Source of the DNA: Euperipatoides rowelli
Taxonomy: Eukaryota; Onychophora; Udeonychophora; Euonychophora; Peripatopsidae
Length of the DNA stretch: 17,685 nucleotides
NCBI GenBank assembly: GCA_003024985.2
Contig: PXIH01S0002077.1
Direction: 5' to 3' (one strand)
The number at the start of each line of letters is the position of its first letter. The first letter of the stretch is position 1. Under the pieces are notes generated by a model. It was not told the origin of the DNA and searched no databases. It saw only the letters and a list, made by a program, of their open reading frames with translations. Shown one piece after another: positions 1 to 11,073 of the stretch. A program made the translations under genes and the position numbers.

Positions 1-56
1 AAAATTGTAACTAAAATGCAATAACTCAAGCTAATATTAGTACTGGGTTTTAACTT

Positions 57-240
57 TTTGAATTTTCAAATAAGATTTTTGTTTTTAAACCAATGTGGAT
101 GTGGGGAGATGGGTGAAATATGAGGGGGGAGTGAATTTCCGTAATATTGCACAGTTGATCTTTTAGAATTTGAAAATAAGATTTTTTCAATTTTAAACAA
201 ACGGGGGTGGGGGAGGAGGGGGAAATATTAATTGCCGTCA
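57..240. repeat. Degenerate two-copy tandem repeat with G-rich core
   Basis: Two related units lie side by side with a period of roughly 107 bases. Each starts with GAATTT(T/G)(C/A)AAATAAGATTTTT, continues through TTTTAAAC(C)AA, then a G-rich purine run followed by GAAATAT and finally a TTGCCGT- or TTCCGT-like end. The second copy (from about 163) has a denser G core at 203-222 than the first (about 92-131). This looks like a diverged local duplication. It could also be two copies of a short dispersed repeat. Confidence 0.6.
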
Positions 241-1526
241 TTTAACATCCTAGTGTTGCAGATGTTGTGCACAGATTAGCTAGTTATATTGGATATTATA
301 TCTGGCTACAGTTCCTTATCTTGGTTTATCTAAAAGCATTAGTGCACAACATATGACTTATGAGCAGCAGACATCCCAACAACTATGAGGCATCCTATGA
401 TTTTGATAAGTGGAATCACCTGCTGTTTACCAAATAGTAGTAGACCTAGCAAATAATTGCATTTTAATTGTTAGTTTTCTTTTTATGATATTAGTTATTT
501 TTTACAATTATTTTTGAAAACTAAATAAAAATAACACACTAATTGCATTTATTTTTATTTTTTTAACAACATTGCTCTTTAACATTATTTTTGTGGCCCT
601 TTATTTACACTTCTATGAATAATTCCAATTTCATATTTGAAAGTCATTCTTTAAGTTGATAATTTGATTATCGAATGAATATGAGTGTGAAACTGAAAGT
701 GTTGGAGTGCGCAAAAATTTTTCTACTAAAGTTTTATTAAACTGGACCGGTATGCAAATATGAAATTAAGCTTGTTAGTAGAGGCAACTGAATTCTTCCT
801 GGAGTGCTAATCTTATGGAATTAATCGTTGATTCATTTGAGTTGGTCAGCTCTACTGTTTCAACTACTGATTTAAAAAGCAACTATATTCAGCTGCTACC
901 ATAGGCCCATTACAGAAAGAACACGGGCCTTGAGAGCGGTGTATGACAATCAATTGGAGATTACAGCAAGTAAAGTCTTTTTTCTCTCGTTCTATGTTAA
1001 GAGTTATGGAAATTTTCTAAGTCGCTAGAGGGGAATTATGGTAGTATTGGAAGGATGGTTCAAGCACATCAAGGGCGAAAATATGATTTTTACAAATTTA
1101 CATATCTGACCCCTTTTGAGATATTATAGGCTCAAACAGATCATGAGCAAAATTATATGAGGTGACCGGACCAATAATTAATGTGTTCATTTTTTAAGTA
1201 GACAAACTGGTGGGGATGAGTGGCACTGTGGTAAGCACCAATCGAAAATTTGGAAATAAATTTAAAGTTCATAAGATGGAATGGCAGACAGTTACTGTTT
1301 GGGTGTGGGGAGGTGTTTGCACATGGTCAAGAGAAAAACCCTTGGACACACAAAAGAAGAATTCCATCAGAAATCTGGCAAACACAATTTCAAAGTCTGA
1401 AGCTAGAATTACAGACTGGATCCAATTAAAAATAAAAATTCATCTTGGTTGTTATTGCAAAAATTGATGTAGATGTCAATCAAAGTTAAATATTAAATCA
1501 GAATTTTATGCACTATAATATATGAA

Positions 1527-1543
1527 CTATATACAGTATATAG
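1527..1543. repeat. TATACAGTATA-type palindrome
   Basis: CTATATACAGTATATAG is a perfect palindrome around a central A. Copies of the same core (TACAGTATA or its complement TATACTGTA) recur throughout the window, so I read it as one member of a dispersed repeat rather than as a local regulatory site. Confidence 0.6.
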
Positions 1544-2835
1544 GGAAAAGCTCAGAGAGAGCATTTACATAATTTATATCAAAATGAAAAAATAATAGTT
1601 CAGAGAGTCAATGACAAAAACATAAATTATCAAAAATTAAAATAAATAACTATTTTTAGTCAAATTATGAATAAAAAAGAAGTACGGTTTGTATGTAAGT
1701 TGAAATCGAGGCTAAAAGCTAAAAAAAAAAAACAATTCCACAATTAGCGAGATTATTTCTAAAAGAAAGAGCCAGGTGGCATAGGTAAACATTAGCGGGC
1801 TGAAAATTACGGTGAAAAAGTAAATTACCTTTCAAAAATATGCGTTTTAATAAAAATGTCACATTTAAATGAAGACGACTAAGTTTAGGGAAAACACAAA
1901 AACATTTAACAATGTTACATGCTATAGAGTACTTAGAAATTAGATAATTTTGAAACTGCTATAAAAGGAAATTGTTTATTTCTAAATTCATTAATTTCTG
2001 AATTAATTGAATTTGATAGGCTACATTTCAGGAATAAGATTTAACAGTAAACAATACTGTATGTTTGTAATCAAGAAATAGAATATTGAAAATAAAATAC
2101 AAATTTAATATAATTTGGAAATTTACTGTATATACTGATTTTGGTATATGCAAAAATAATAAACTAATTTTATATATTATTTTCTGATTCAGAAAATACT
2201 TTACATGGCATTATTTGGATGAAGCATGTTAAAAAATAGACATTATTCCATATTTATTCACTATTAATTTTATTGAGGAAATACATAGGGCTTGAAGTCT
2301 GATGATGATGATATCACAAACTTAGCAAACTTTTATCGAAATCTCAGTATTAATAAAAGCAACCTATTGAAACAGCCTAAATGGAACATAGTTAAAAACA
2401 AATAGTATGATAATCGAAAACTGTAAATATCGAGATTATATGATTTTTAATTCTTTGAAAATCAGCAAAAATAATCCGGCAATATTAGGATGAAAGCAAG
2501 TTTTGTTCTCTTGGGATTTCAGCAATTACTATTGAATAATTAAGAAGTGTCTAATTCCTTAAATGTCACTCGCCATAATTTAGACAGACCAAAGGAAAAA
2601 ACAACGGATTAAAAAAAGTAAAAGTTTAAAAATAAATTCTCTCTAGAATTAATTACTCTCATTTAAGAAAAATATTTAATAATTTAATTCAATGAATTAA
2701 AAATATTTAACCAATAATTAGTTAGCTAGGCTAAATCAAGGAAAAATTTAAGTATTGTATATACTTGTTTTAAAGATAAATTTAGCTAATAAATTTTACT
2801 GCTTTGAACTTAATTAAAGGGAAGTGTGTAAAGTG

Positions 2836-2856
2836 TATATACAGTATGTATACTGT
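2836..2856. repeat. TATACAGTATA-type palindrome pair
   Basis: TATATACAGTATG is joined directly to TATACTGT, so the dispersed core appears once in each orientation. It lies within TEAD intron sequence. Confidence 0.5.
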
Positions 2857-2859
2857 CCA

Positions 2860-2935
2860 GGGCTCAATATTTACCATGGCAATGGTGGTAAATGCCAGCA
2901 TATTTTTTGGAAAATGCCAGCCAAGATGCACAAGT
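2860..2935. repeat. Possible old transposon or SINE fragment
   Basis: This short block is less AT-rich than its surroundings. ATTTACCA (2869-2876) and TGGTAAAT (2886-2893) form an 8 bp perfect stem with a 9-base loop. AAATGCCAGC occurs twice 22 bases apart (2890-2899 and 2912-2921). The structure suggests a piece of a repeat family. No coding content or clear ends are visible, so the family is not identified. Confidence 0.3.
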
Positions 2936-3276
2936 AGAGGCAAATTTTTGGTATTTGTTTTTTTTTTATGGTCACATGTTTAGAGTACCGAATTGGGAGA
3001 GAGAAAAATTTCCTGTAAGTGACTTTTAACCATGTCCCCTTATTTACCCATAATTAATAGTAATAAAATATTTAAAAACGCACTTCATGTTTAGAACGTT
3101 CACACAACTTGAATGTTCTATAGCTCATATTTTAATACATAGTACAGGAGTTAAATAGAAATCTCGGTGAGAAGAAAAGTTGACATTCATTCCTGAAAGT
3201 TGCCACCCACATGCATGCTTAGAGAGCAACATTTTGCCTCACGTTAAAAAAAAAAGAAATATAACCCTGCTGTAGA

Positions 3277-3323
3277 TATATACAGTATATACTGTATATA
3301 CTATCTTCTTATGTACAGTACAT
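3277..3323. repeat. Cluster of TATACAGTATA-type palindromes
   Basis: Positions 3277-3301 alternate TATATACAG and TATATACTG so that the core occurs in both orientations back to back. ATGTACAGTACAT, a palindrome around a central A, follows at 3311-3323. The cluster lies about 55 bases upstream of the TEAD acceptor at 3379 and could form a stem in the pre-mRNA. I have no evidence that it affects splicing. Confidence 0.6.
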
Positions 3324-3379
3324 ACATGCACACTATTTAAATGATAGCTGAACTTTTATTTTCTTTATTTTTTAAATAG

Positions 3380-3461
3380 ATATGAGAGCAATGAAAACAT
3401 GACCATTACATGTTCAACCAAAGTTTGTTCCTTTGGCAAGCAAGTAGTAGAAAAAGTCGAG
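3380..3461 (+). CDS. TEAD: TEAD transcription factor, third-from-last coding exon
   Basis: This 82 bp internal exon encodes [19 protein letters not shown] followed by KQVVEKVE, almost identical to human TEAD1 residues 311-338 (SSENMTV in human, SNENMTI here). The first base completes a split codon, expected to be Gln as in the family; after it the exon runs to the last base of a Glu codon. It is bounded by TTTAAATAG and GTAAGA, both good splice signals. The segment belongs to the C-terminal YAP/TAZ/Yorkie-binding domain, an immunoglobulin-like beta sandwich that recruits coactivators in the nucleus. Both cysteines are kept, including the one equivalent to TEAD1 Cys327, an auxiliary acylation site. 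In-frame joining to the next exon (VEKVE to TEYARF) reproduces the known family sequence exactly. The TEA DNA-binding domain is upstream, outside the window. The paralogue cannot be decided from this piece, and most invertebrates have a single TEAD gene. Confidence 0.96.
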
Positions 3462-4198
3462 GTAAGACTTATGTAAATAAGCTTATTAGTTATATTATTG
3501 TAGGCTACTTTTTAAAATATATATTGGTTTATTGGGATAGAACTATTGGTTACAAAATGAAGAAATTTTCACTAAATTACCCTAGCCCCTAAGGATATGG
3601 GTAAGATATTGCATATAAATAATGATTGGTTGCATATAAATAAATTAAAGTTATATTCTAAGAAAGAAAAAATCTAAATTTTTAAATACAAAACAATTAC
3701 TTAGAAATATCTAATAAAGAAAAAAATGCATACATTTCCCCTTCTATTATTTTTTTCTTCTTCTTAATTTTTATCATTCACTTTTGACTTCATTAAAGAT
3801 TTTTATCATAGAGGAAATTATTAACAAAACACGCTAAAACAATATTTTTGTTCTTTACTCCGATTTTTCTTGGTTAAAATTTGACACCTAATGATTCAAA
3901 ACAACAGGCATTAAGTGCACCTACTTCTGGACTGGTTGCTACTCAACTCTTTCATTCAAGGTTTAAGTCTGGAGGACCATCCTTAGGTGAAGGCTTTGCT
4001 TGAATCATTGAATTATTATTCAAAATCAAACACACTGTAACTGCTTTATTATCTAAAGTATTGTGATTTGGCATGGTAGATTTATTTGTGTTTAGAAAGT
4101 TGCTTTTCAAAAGTAGCTAGTTACTGGTTCTAAGCCACATTTAGAAAATGTAGCTTCTTTACAGTTAACCCTTTCATTGGATAATTATGTTATATATT

Positions 4199-4212
4199 CT
4201 CTCTCTCTCTCT
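4199..4212. repeat. CT dinucleotide microsatellite
   Basis: Seven CT units in a row follow TATATT and are followed by GCACGG. It is a simple repeat in the large TEAD intron. Confidence 0.85.
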
Positions 4213-4477
4213 GCACGGTACTGGAACTATAAATCCTAAGCATGCACATAAGGATGGTGTGGGGACACCATTCTATGCAATGGCTGAATAAAGCTCTGTA
4301 TATTCAATAAGCTTCTTTAATATAGGACATTATATACTGTATGTGCACAAGACACTACAGTAGTCACGAGAATTGAAAGTATTGTTTTTGTCCTATATCA
4401 AAAGAAGCAATTACATTAAAAAGTTTTTGTTCATAAATTAAATAAATAATATAAAGTAGTGGTCTGAGTTTAAGAAA

Positions 4478-4560
4478 AAAATTGATATATATTCAACCCT
4501 GCATATGAAGATAAAGGAGCCAACCATATATTGATTAAGTAATCAATATGTATCAATTTT
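4478..4560. repeat. Nested inverted repeats (palindrome within palindrome)
   Basis: The outer arms AAAATTGATA (4478-4487) and TATCAATTTT (4551-4560) are perfect 10 bp complements. Between them ATATTGATTA (4528-4537), AG, TAATCAATAT (4540-4549) is a second perfect 10 bp hairpin with a 2-base loop. All four arms contain ATTGAT or its complement, which suggests they arose from one another or from a small foldback element. No target-site duplication is obvious. Confidence 0.5.
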
Positions 4561-5741
4561 ATCGCTCTTTTATAAGAACAAAGAAATACAGTTCTTCTCC
4601 TATTCCATACATTTAACCCTATGCTTTTTTTTCTTTCTCTTCTTTTGATAGTACCGGTATGGCGGTATCTCTATTTTATTAATTGTTCCATACGTCTCAA
4701 TTTTCTTTCTTTTTCATTGTACATTTGATCCTAAATGTAAATAATAGCCATATCCTATTGGGCAAAGCTATTATCTAATTTATATGTATATAATTTTGTT
4801 ATCTTGTTAATAAATTACACCTGAAATATAAAGCGTGTATAGAAGAAACGTCATAGAGACAATGTCAGCACAGAAATGTCTAAGTTGTGCTGCCATCTAT
4901 ATTTTAAATTAGGAAATAAAATCTCGCTGTTTAATTTCATTGAGCAGCCATTTGAGCCTGTAACATAAAGTTATTCAATAATTTTTTTTGGTAATGGTTT
5001 GGTAAACATCTGCTGTCATTTCATCAGTTGGGCAGTACTTAATGATTTCTTGCTCATGAATTTTGTCTCACGCTGATAAGCTTTGTTTAAACAGTTGATT
5101 TGTCACTTTGTATCATGTCTATGCAGTCTTGGTTGTTTTCAAATAATGTCACTGACATCATTGATATGCACATCTGTAACCAAAACTTATATTCAGCACA
5201 TAAAACTTCAACCCCAAATGCACGGAAACATAATAGCCGCAACAATTGGAAGATAAGGATAACCAAGCCAGAAAAGATCATTTAAACTATAAATGATGGG
5301 AAAATGTCATGCATCTCTCGTGGTCGTACAAACCACACAATTATAAATTGTAGATATAAAAAATTATAAGTGTAACTAATGTTATAAGCTAAGGTGTGTA
5401 AAGCAGTGATGGGAGTTACAAATCACTATTTACGAGCATCTATTCTGTAAAGATTGACAGGTAATGCAATGGCTTATTCCCTAAATGAGTCCATGCTAAA
5501 AAAGAGGATTAAAAATGGCTTCTTTAAAGTAGTTAAATGAGACCAAGATCAAAGTCTTCTGCTAGCTTTTATAAGACTCCAGGATTTTATTCAGATTTAG
5601 GGTTCTCCATGGAGATTTACTTGCTTTTAGTCCAATGGGATTACCAGCTATAACTCAATAGAGATTGATCTCCTAATCCTGGCATCTTTTGTTAGCCATG
5701 CATTATTCTATTTTCATTGAGTTTTGATTTTCTAGCAGTTC

Positions 5742-5767
5742 ACATTTCAATCCAATAATTGAAATGT
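5742..5767. repeat. 10 bp perfect inverted repeat
   Basis: ACATTTCAAT and ATTGAAATGT are exact complements separated by CCAATA. It lies in TEAD intron sequence. In DNA this AT-rich a 10 bp arm can occur by chance, so the meaning is uncertain. Confidence 0.4.
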
Positions 5768-7793
5768 CACTTGTGAAAGTCCTCTTAGTTTGAATTTGCC
5801 AAGAATGTTACTAATATTTTATCTTTGATTTTATTTACTAAATGTAAATAAGTCCTTCCGAGGAATATTGGGTAAGCTGGTCATTCTTGAATTTTAATTT
5901 GACAGCTATTTGAAGCAATATCTCTCAATAGTTTTTAGCAGTTTTGGCATTTTAAAAAGATTGTTTTTCAAAGTCTACAAATGTTTTTTGTTTTTGCCAT
6001 ATTTCTAATGCCATTAAATTATGTATTCCTAGAGACTGTAGTCTATTTACAAATATTACAATCCTCGTAGTGACTTAGAATTACACAGTTTGATTTTAAG
6101 AAAAATATGCTGGTAGTCCAACGGACTGCTGAATTCCATATTTGGATAGCTCATTAACACTGTCAGTAGTAAATTAAAACCTACTGCACACTTTTTTTTA
6201 AGATATTGGCTATGAAATTTAAAAATACTTTGCAATTACAAATTAATATTTATTTCACGATAGTCTTGAAATTAAAAAAAAGATGTGATCTCTATATTCA
6301 CATTATTTTAAATAAAAAATAAAATAAAACTAATATTCAAGATGTGCCCTATCATCTCAAACTCATTTCAAAACATCATTGAACTCAAACCTAAATTTCC
6401 AAAATTTTCTGAATTGAAACTAACTTATATTTGTGCCCAAAGTTTAGTTTTCATTTTATTTTTATGTGTAATTTAAATTAAACGCTAAAACACCCATAGA
6501 AACAAGTTATATAATAATAAATGTGCATTTAGTGATTTTTTGAATAAAATAAAACAATCTGGTAGAATACAGCATTGACTTTCAAATACAAACAAACATC
6601 AATGAATTTATCATCTATAAAATAAAATTGTATCATACTGTATGTATTAATTCTGATTTCTGAATTTTTATTGCTTTAATTATATTTCTTTTGTTTGTTT
6701 TTCTTCTAAAATATCATTGAGAAATCAAACAAATAAACTGGGAATGAAATTAAAACTGTCTTTAAAGATGATAGAATAAATACTTTTTTTTTTTTTTTAG
6801 TAAACAAAGTAAATATTTAAACATAGGATTAGCCTTATTATTTTTAGTAGGCATTTGTTTAAATAAATGAAGTTGCAACTCTTCCAGATTCTTTGGAAGG
6901 CTATATTGTATATTATGCTTGTCCGTAGTTTATATCAATTCTGACTAGCCAAGTGTGACATCATTTCCTAGTCAGTTCTCTAGTCTTCAAATTTGAAAGA
7001 TTTTCAAACAAAATTGAATCTGATAATATACAGTATTTCTTTGTGACTTCTCCCTCTCTGTATATATATTTTTTAAATAATTATCTTAAATTTCACATTA
7101 ATTAATCTTTTTTTTTAAACTGCTGAATTTGGGATGTTTTACAAAGAAAATGTTAAAGCGTTTGGAATTACTTTTTTTTTTTTTAATGTTTTAACCTTAA
7201 CGCCGTTAGGCAAATAATCGACACTGGCTACGAATGGCTAAAATTAGCGTAGACGCTATAGTATTGAGAAATTATTTGAAAAAGTCTTGAAAAAAATCAA
7301 GAATTAGAAGCAGATTTTAATTGTAGTTATATTAGATAATTAGAGAAACATTGACACCTATGTTTCCTATCCCAAGCACAATTACAATCTACAATGGTCT
7401 TGGCCCAGATCTGTATGCCACTGGTAAAGGTAATTGCATATATTGGTATATTTATTAAAAAAAAATATAAAGTTTGTCAAATAATAAACTGCTTTACAAA
7501 AAAATAGATATATAGTACATATAGTAAGTATTGATCAAAACAAAGAGTAGACATACTTTTCTAGTGTTTTGACCGATTTCTCTTTTTGCATGTGTCAGAA
7601 TTGTGTTTCTCATAATATAGAAATCGGTTACTGTATATATTTTAATCCCAATAAATAAATTAAATAAAAAATGATTATCCAGTTAGTAGTCATTCGGGCT
7701 ACAAGAGAAGCAAAATTATAAATCTGTAAATAAATTTACCAGCCTCGGACTCACAAACTCTTGTTAAAATCAAACACTTTGTTTATAATATAG

Positions 7794-7833
7794 TACTGTA
7801 TATACTGTATCAGTATACTTACTGTATGTACAG
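7794..7833. repeat. Cluster of TATACAGTATA-type palindromes
   Basis: About 40 bases contain TACTGTATATACTGTATCAG followed by TATACTTACTGTATGTACAG, that is, four overlapping copies of the dispersed core in mixed orientation. It is in the large TEAD intron about 240 bases before the next exon. Confidence 0.55.
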
Positions 7834-8021
7834 ATATCCTAGCAGACACAGATATTTGCCTAATAATGTTTAATTTTTTTATTGAGTCTAATTATTTTTA
7901 CTTTTTAGTTATTAGTTTTTAATTATTTATTATGCTACTTTATATATTTTTTGAATATTAGTTTTGAGAAATTTGATTAAACTTAACGAACCTAGATTAT
8001 ATCTAATTAAATCTATTTTGA

Positions 8022-8314
<293 letters not shown>

Positions 8315-8428
8315 GTTGTTACCAATAGGGATACACAAGAAACTTTATTATGTATTGCATATGTTTTTGAAGTGTCAACCAGTGAACATGGAGCTCAACA
8401 TCACATTTACAGATTAGTAAAAGACTAA
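8315..8428 (+). CDS. TEAD: TEAD transcription factor, last coding exon with stop
   Basis: This terminal coding exon carries 37 codons plus TAA (8426-8428): [20 protein letters not shown], then [17 protein letters not shown]. It equals human TEAD1 residues 390-426, with IAY for MAC and STS for SNS. It supplies the last beta strands of the coactivator-binding domain. The Tyr in HIYRLVKD corresponds to TEAD1 Tyr421, whose change to His in people causes Sveinsson chorioretinal atrophy by weakening YAP binding; it is intact here. The protein ends at the same Asp as vertebrate TEAD1, with no extension. Together the three exons give an undamaged C-terminus with no frameshift or internal stop, so the gene looks functional. 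Confidence 0.97.
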   Translation, partial: VVTNRDTQETLLCIAYVFEVSTSEHGAQHHIYRLVKD

Positions 8429-9190
8429 ACAAATCCAAATTGTATATAAACTTTTATGGTGAAACATCACACTTATGTCATTTTCTTCCAAGAATCTCTT
8501 AACTTCCTGTCCAGAAATCCCCCAAAGCCAAGTCATTACTCCATAATCATCTGGTGAGATATGTTTGAATGAATACCCAACCAGGTTTGACTTGGTACTG
8601 AAGATGGTGGGGCCACATCAGAAAGGATTCTTTGGAAGTTTTTATAAATCGTGCTGACATTACGATTAACTATCTTATTTCCATCTCTTTTTTACATTGT
8701 AAATTAACAAATTCAAAGTCATCATGAATTTTTATTTTGAATGAGAATTTTTTTTTTATTCTAGTTTTTTTGTGATTAACATTTTGTGGTCACAAATGCT
8801 TTTTGAAACATTTTAAAATTGTACACAAAACTTAGTTATATTATAAATTTACGATTCTTTTTTGTTGATTTCCTAAAATCCTAGAGTTGTGTGGCATTTT
8901 TATTTTGAAAAATTCCTCATGTTGTGATTTCATTGAAAGAAATCTTTTATATTGAATATTTGCAGTTCTTATTTTGAATTGCGGGCTGCATTGTCTTCCC
9001 TTTTGCAGGAATATGTAATCATTGTTAATTTATTTGACCAACAAGTCTGTTTTCCTTCCACTGTTTGCAAGCAAAATGTCTTCCTTTTGGAATTTTATTT
9101 CATTTGGTTTTTTTAAGTCATGTTTCTGAACCAATATTATGTGAATGTTATTATGAACATCAAATTCAAATTTTTAAACTCTATATATAA

Positions 9191-9204
9191 TATATACAGT
9201 ATAT
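9191..9204. repeat. TATACAGTATA-type palindrome
   Basis: TATATACAGTATAT is the dispersed palindrome core, here within the inferred TEAD 3' UTR. Confidence 0.5.
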
Positions 9205-10433
9205 TTTTTTAAATCTTACATAGTTCTTTTACTGTCAATTTTAACCATTTTCTTTCTGCAAAGGGAGGATAAGTTATTTTCTTTACCAAAGGCATTCATT
9301 AGTGATCAAGCAACCTTTGAACAAATTGTCTTTTTGCTTGTGGAAAGATCCCCGTTATCCTATTGGACTATTCTGCGAGATGTGCTAGTTATCAAATGTT
9401 GCAGACTATGTGTACCTTGCCATGAACAAACCAAAATCTGAATAGTTGTCAGGTTTTGCCAACATTACATAAAGGTACGGTTTTATCTATTAAACACAAA
9501 AAGACTTGAGAATATTTTACCTCGTAGATTGTAAACTCTATCAAGAATGCTTGCCTAGTGTTTGCAAACCCATGAAAATGTTTCCAGAAACTTGCGTCCG
9601 TTCCATCTTGCCTTAACTTGTTACTTTCAACCTGTTACTTGTTATTTACAGCAAATGTTTTTTTCTTTTGTGTTGGAGCTTTCCCCCCTTTTCCCTATTT
9701 TATTTTTTTACTTCAACAGGCCAATAGTTTTAATTGTTCCTTGTATAAGAAGTTACCAAGAAAGCTCTAAAATCACATCCCAGGTTTCAGTCATTTAAAT
9801 TCAAGAAAGAAGAAGAAAAAAAAATCACTTTTTGATTTTTGTAATGAATCCGAAGCTGTTGCTTTAAAGAGGATTTAAATGACCTTTCTAAAAGGATAGT
9901 AACAAATCTAGGGTTGAGCTATAACAGAGGAAAGGCTTAATCAAATTTGTTGTACTTTGCTTGCTGGGATTGCTTTCAATTCCCAGGGTTTTGTTGGTTG
10001 TCTTGTTAATTCCAAGTGCTTTATTTTTGTGGAAGCCTTCAAAAGGTGCCTTTTGACCATTTAGCTTTCAAACTCTCTTTCTAGGAATAGATTTTTTTCT
10101 TAAAGAAAAAATATATATTTATTTTGCCAAATGAAAAAAAAAAAAAGTGAGGTAAGTCTTTCCAAGTAGCTTATGTTACTATGATTATTCAGACAAGTGA
10201 AGAGGTTTTGATATAAAAATGGAGTAATTTTTGTTTGTTTGTTTTTTAAAGTATATTTTCAGGAAAAAATAATATGTATTTTAAACAGAATGTAAGTTCT
10301 CTTTTATACTCCAATTCTCCAGTCAGACTTTGCAATAATAGAGTTGGTTTATTTTTTATTCTATTTCTTCAAACAGATACCGGTATGATTCTATTCATAA
10401 TTGTATCTGTAACTGAAGTTTGTTTTGTTTCCA

Positions 10434-10439
10434 AATAAA
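10434..10439 (+). promoter_or_regulatory. Candidate proximal polyadenylation signal AATAAA
   Basis: This is the first canonical AATAAA downstream of the TEAD stop codon, in CCAAATAAATT. It is followed by T-rich sequence (ATTTTTTCC, then TTCTTTTTCTTTGTTTTC) that could serve as the U-rich downstream element. The motif alone is weak evidence in AT-rich DNA. Confidence 0.35.
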
Positions 10440-11018
10440 TTATTTTTTCCCCATTCTTTTTCTTTGTTTTCAGTCTGAAAAAAAAAAAAACCTATTTCGG
10501 CAGTTCTTTAAAACATTAACTGGTTTGAAAATAATGCTAATGAGGTTGAATAACATTTACAATTTCAGATTTTTATATTATTGAAGTAAATTGTTAACTA
10601 CAGTATTTACATATTGTGATAAAGATTTTCAGATGACAATGTACTCTAAGACATCATTTTATTACTATTCTCAGATGGCAACAAATTGTAATTAACAACT
10701 GAGTACTAACTCTAATACCGGGGGCAGTTTTTGCTTTTGAGAGTGCAATATTTTTAAACTTATTTTCTGCCCTTATTTATCTTATTTTAGTGTAATAGCA
10801 TAAATTTCTGAGGAAAGTTTATAATTAAATGATGTCGGTTAAGTTTTCATTTTAAAAAAAAAAAAAAGATTTATCAGCTCAACCTCATTTAGCAAAATTA
10901 TCATCCCAGCAAATTCTTTTAAGAATTAAAATGTAAAATATCTGATTAGGAGCTGTTTCACATTCTCCCACCCTTAACAATTTGTTTACTGAAATGCTCC
11001 GCTGTTCATTGTCATTGT

Positions 11019-11024
11019 AATAAA
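11019..11024 (+). promoter_or_regulatory. Candidate distal polyadenylation signal AATAAA
   Basis: AATAAA in TTGTAATAAAATA is followed within 10-20 bases by AGGTGTTT and then about 30 thymines, a typical GU/U-rich downstream element. I take this as the best candidate for the main 3' end of the TEAD transcript. Confidence 0.4.
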
Positions 11025-11037
11025 ATATTTTTAGGTG

Positions 11038-11073
11038 TTTTTTTTTTTTTTTTTAATTTTTTTTTTTTTTTTG
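11038..11073. repeat. Interrupted poly-T tract
   Basis: Two runs of about 16-18 T are separated by AA. It may act as a U-rich element downstream of the AATAAA at 11019, or be the poly-A tail of a minus-strand retroposed copy. No such copy is recognisable next to it. Confidence 0.7.

Larger units (their letters stand above)
1..3379 (+). other. TEAD: Partial intron of the TEAD gene (5' end outside window)
   Basis: This stretch precedes the first recognisable TEAD exon and ends in a pyrimidine-rich tract with TTTAAATAG, a normal 3' splice acceptor. The exon that follows starts with one base completing a split codon, so an upstream exon ending in two codon bases (CA of a Gln codon is expected) must exist. 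I looked for the expected upstream coding segment (FFLVKFWADLN-like) and did not find it, so it probably lies left of the window. The stretch holds a G-rich imperfect tandem repeat, several TATACAGTATA palindromes, a small inverted repeat near 2869-2893 and otherwise AT-rich unique-looking DNA. The two largest open frames here, near 1210-1467 and on the minus strand near 50-241, have no recognisable protein content. Confidence 0.75.
8429..11050 (+). other. TEAD: Probable long 3' untranslated region of TEAD
   Basis: The 2.6 kb after the stop is T-rich on the sense strand and has few of the ATA palindromes common elsewhere (one at about 9191-9204). It contains no AATAAA until 10434 although the DNA is very AT-rich, which fits a retained transcript end. 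TGTATATA, a match to the Pumilio-binding consensus UGUANAUA, lies at 8441-8448, 12 bases past the stop. Open frames here (for example 9562-9798) show no recognisable protein. The 3' end is inferred from the polyadenylation motifs and not seen directly; it could be shorter, with ATTAAA variants near 9489 and 10925. Confidence 0.5.

Noticed and set aside
1210-1467. 85-residue open frame
   Set aside because: There is no recognisable domain, the composition is biased by AT-rich DNA, and it contains a strong donor-like GTAAGC early on. It is probably chance within the intron.
2683-2701. 19-base perfect palindrome TTTAATTCAATGAATTAAA
   Set aside because: It is made almost only of A and T in very AT-rich DNA; palindromes of this kind are expected by chance and it has no related copy nearby.
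1-3379. Further upstream TEAD exon (FFLVKFWADLN region)
   Set aside because: I looked for the expected Phe-Trp-Ala-Asp coding pattern and a matching donor after CA, and found none in this stretch.
3410-3592. Open frame starting [10 protein letters not shown]
   Set aside because: It overlaps the TEAD exon 3380-3461 in the wrong frame and continues into intron; the homologous frame is the one giving [12 protein letters not shown].
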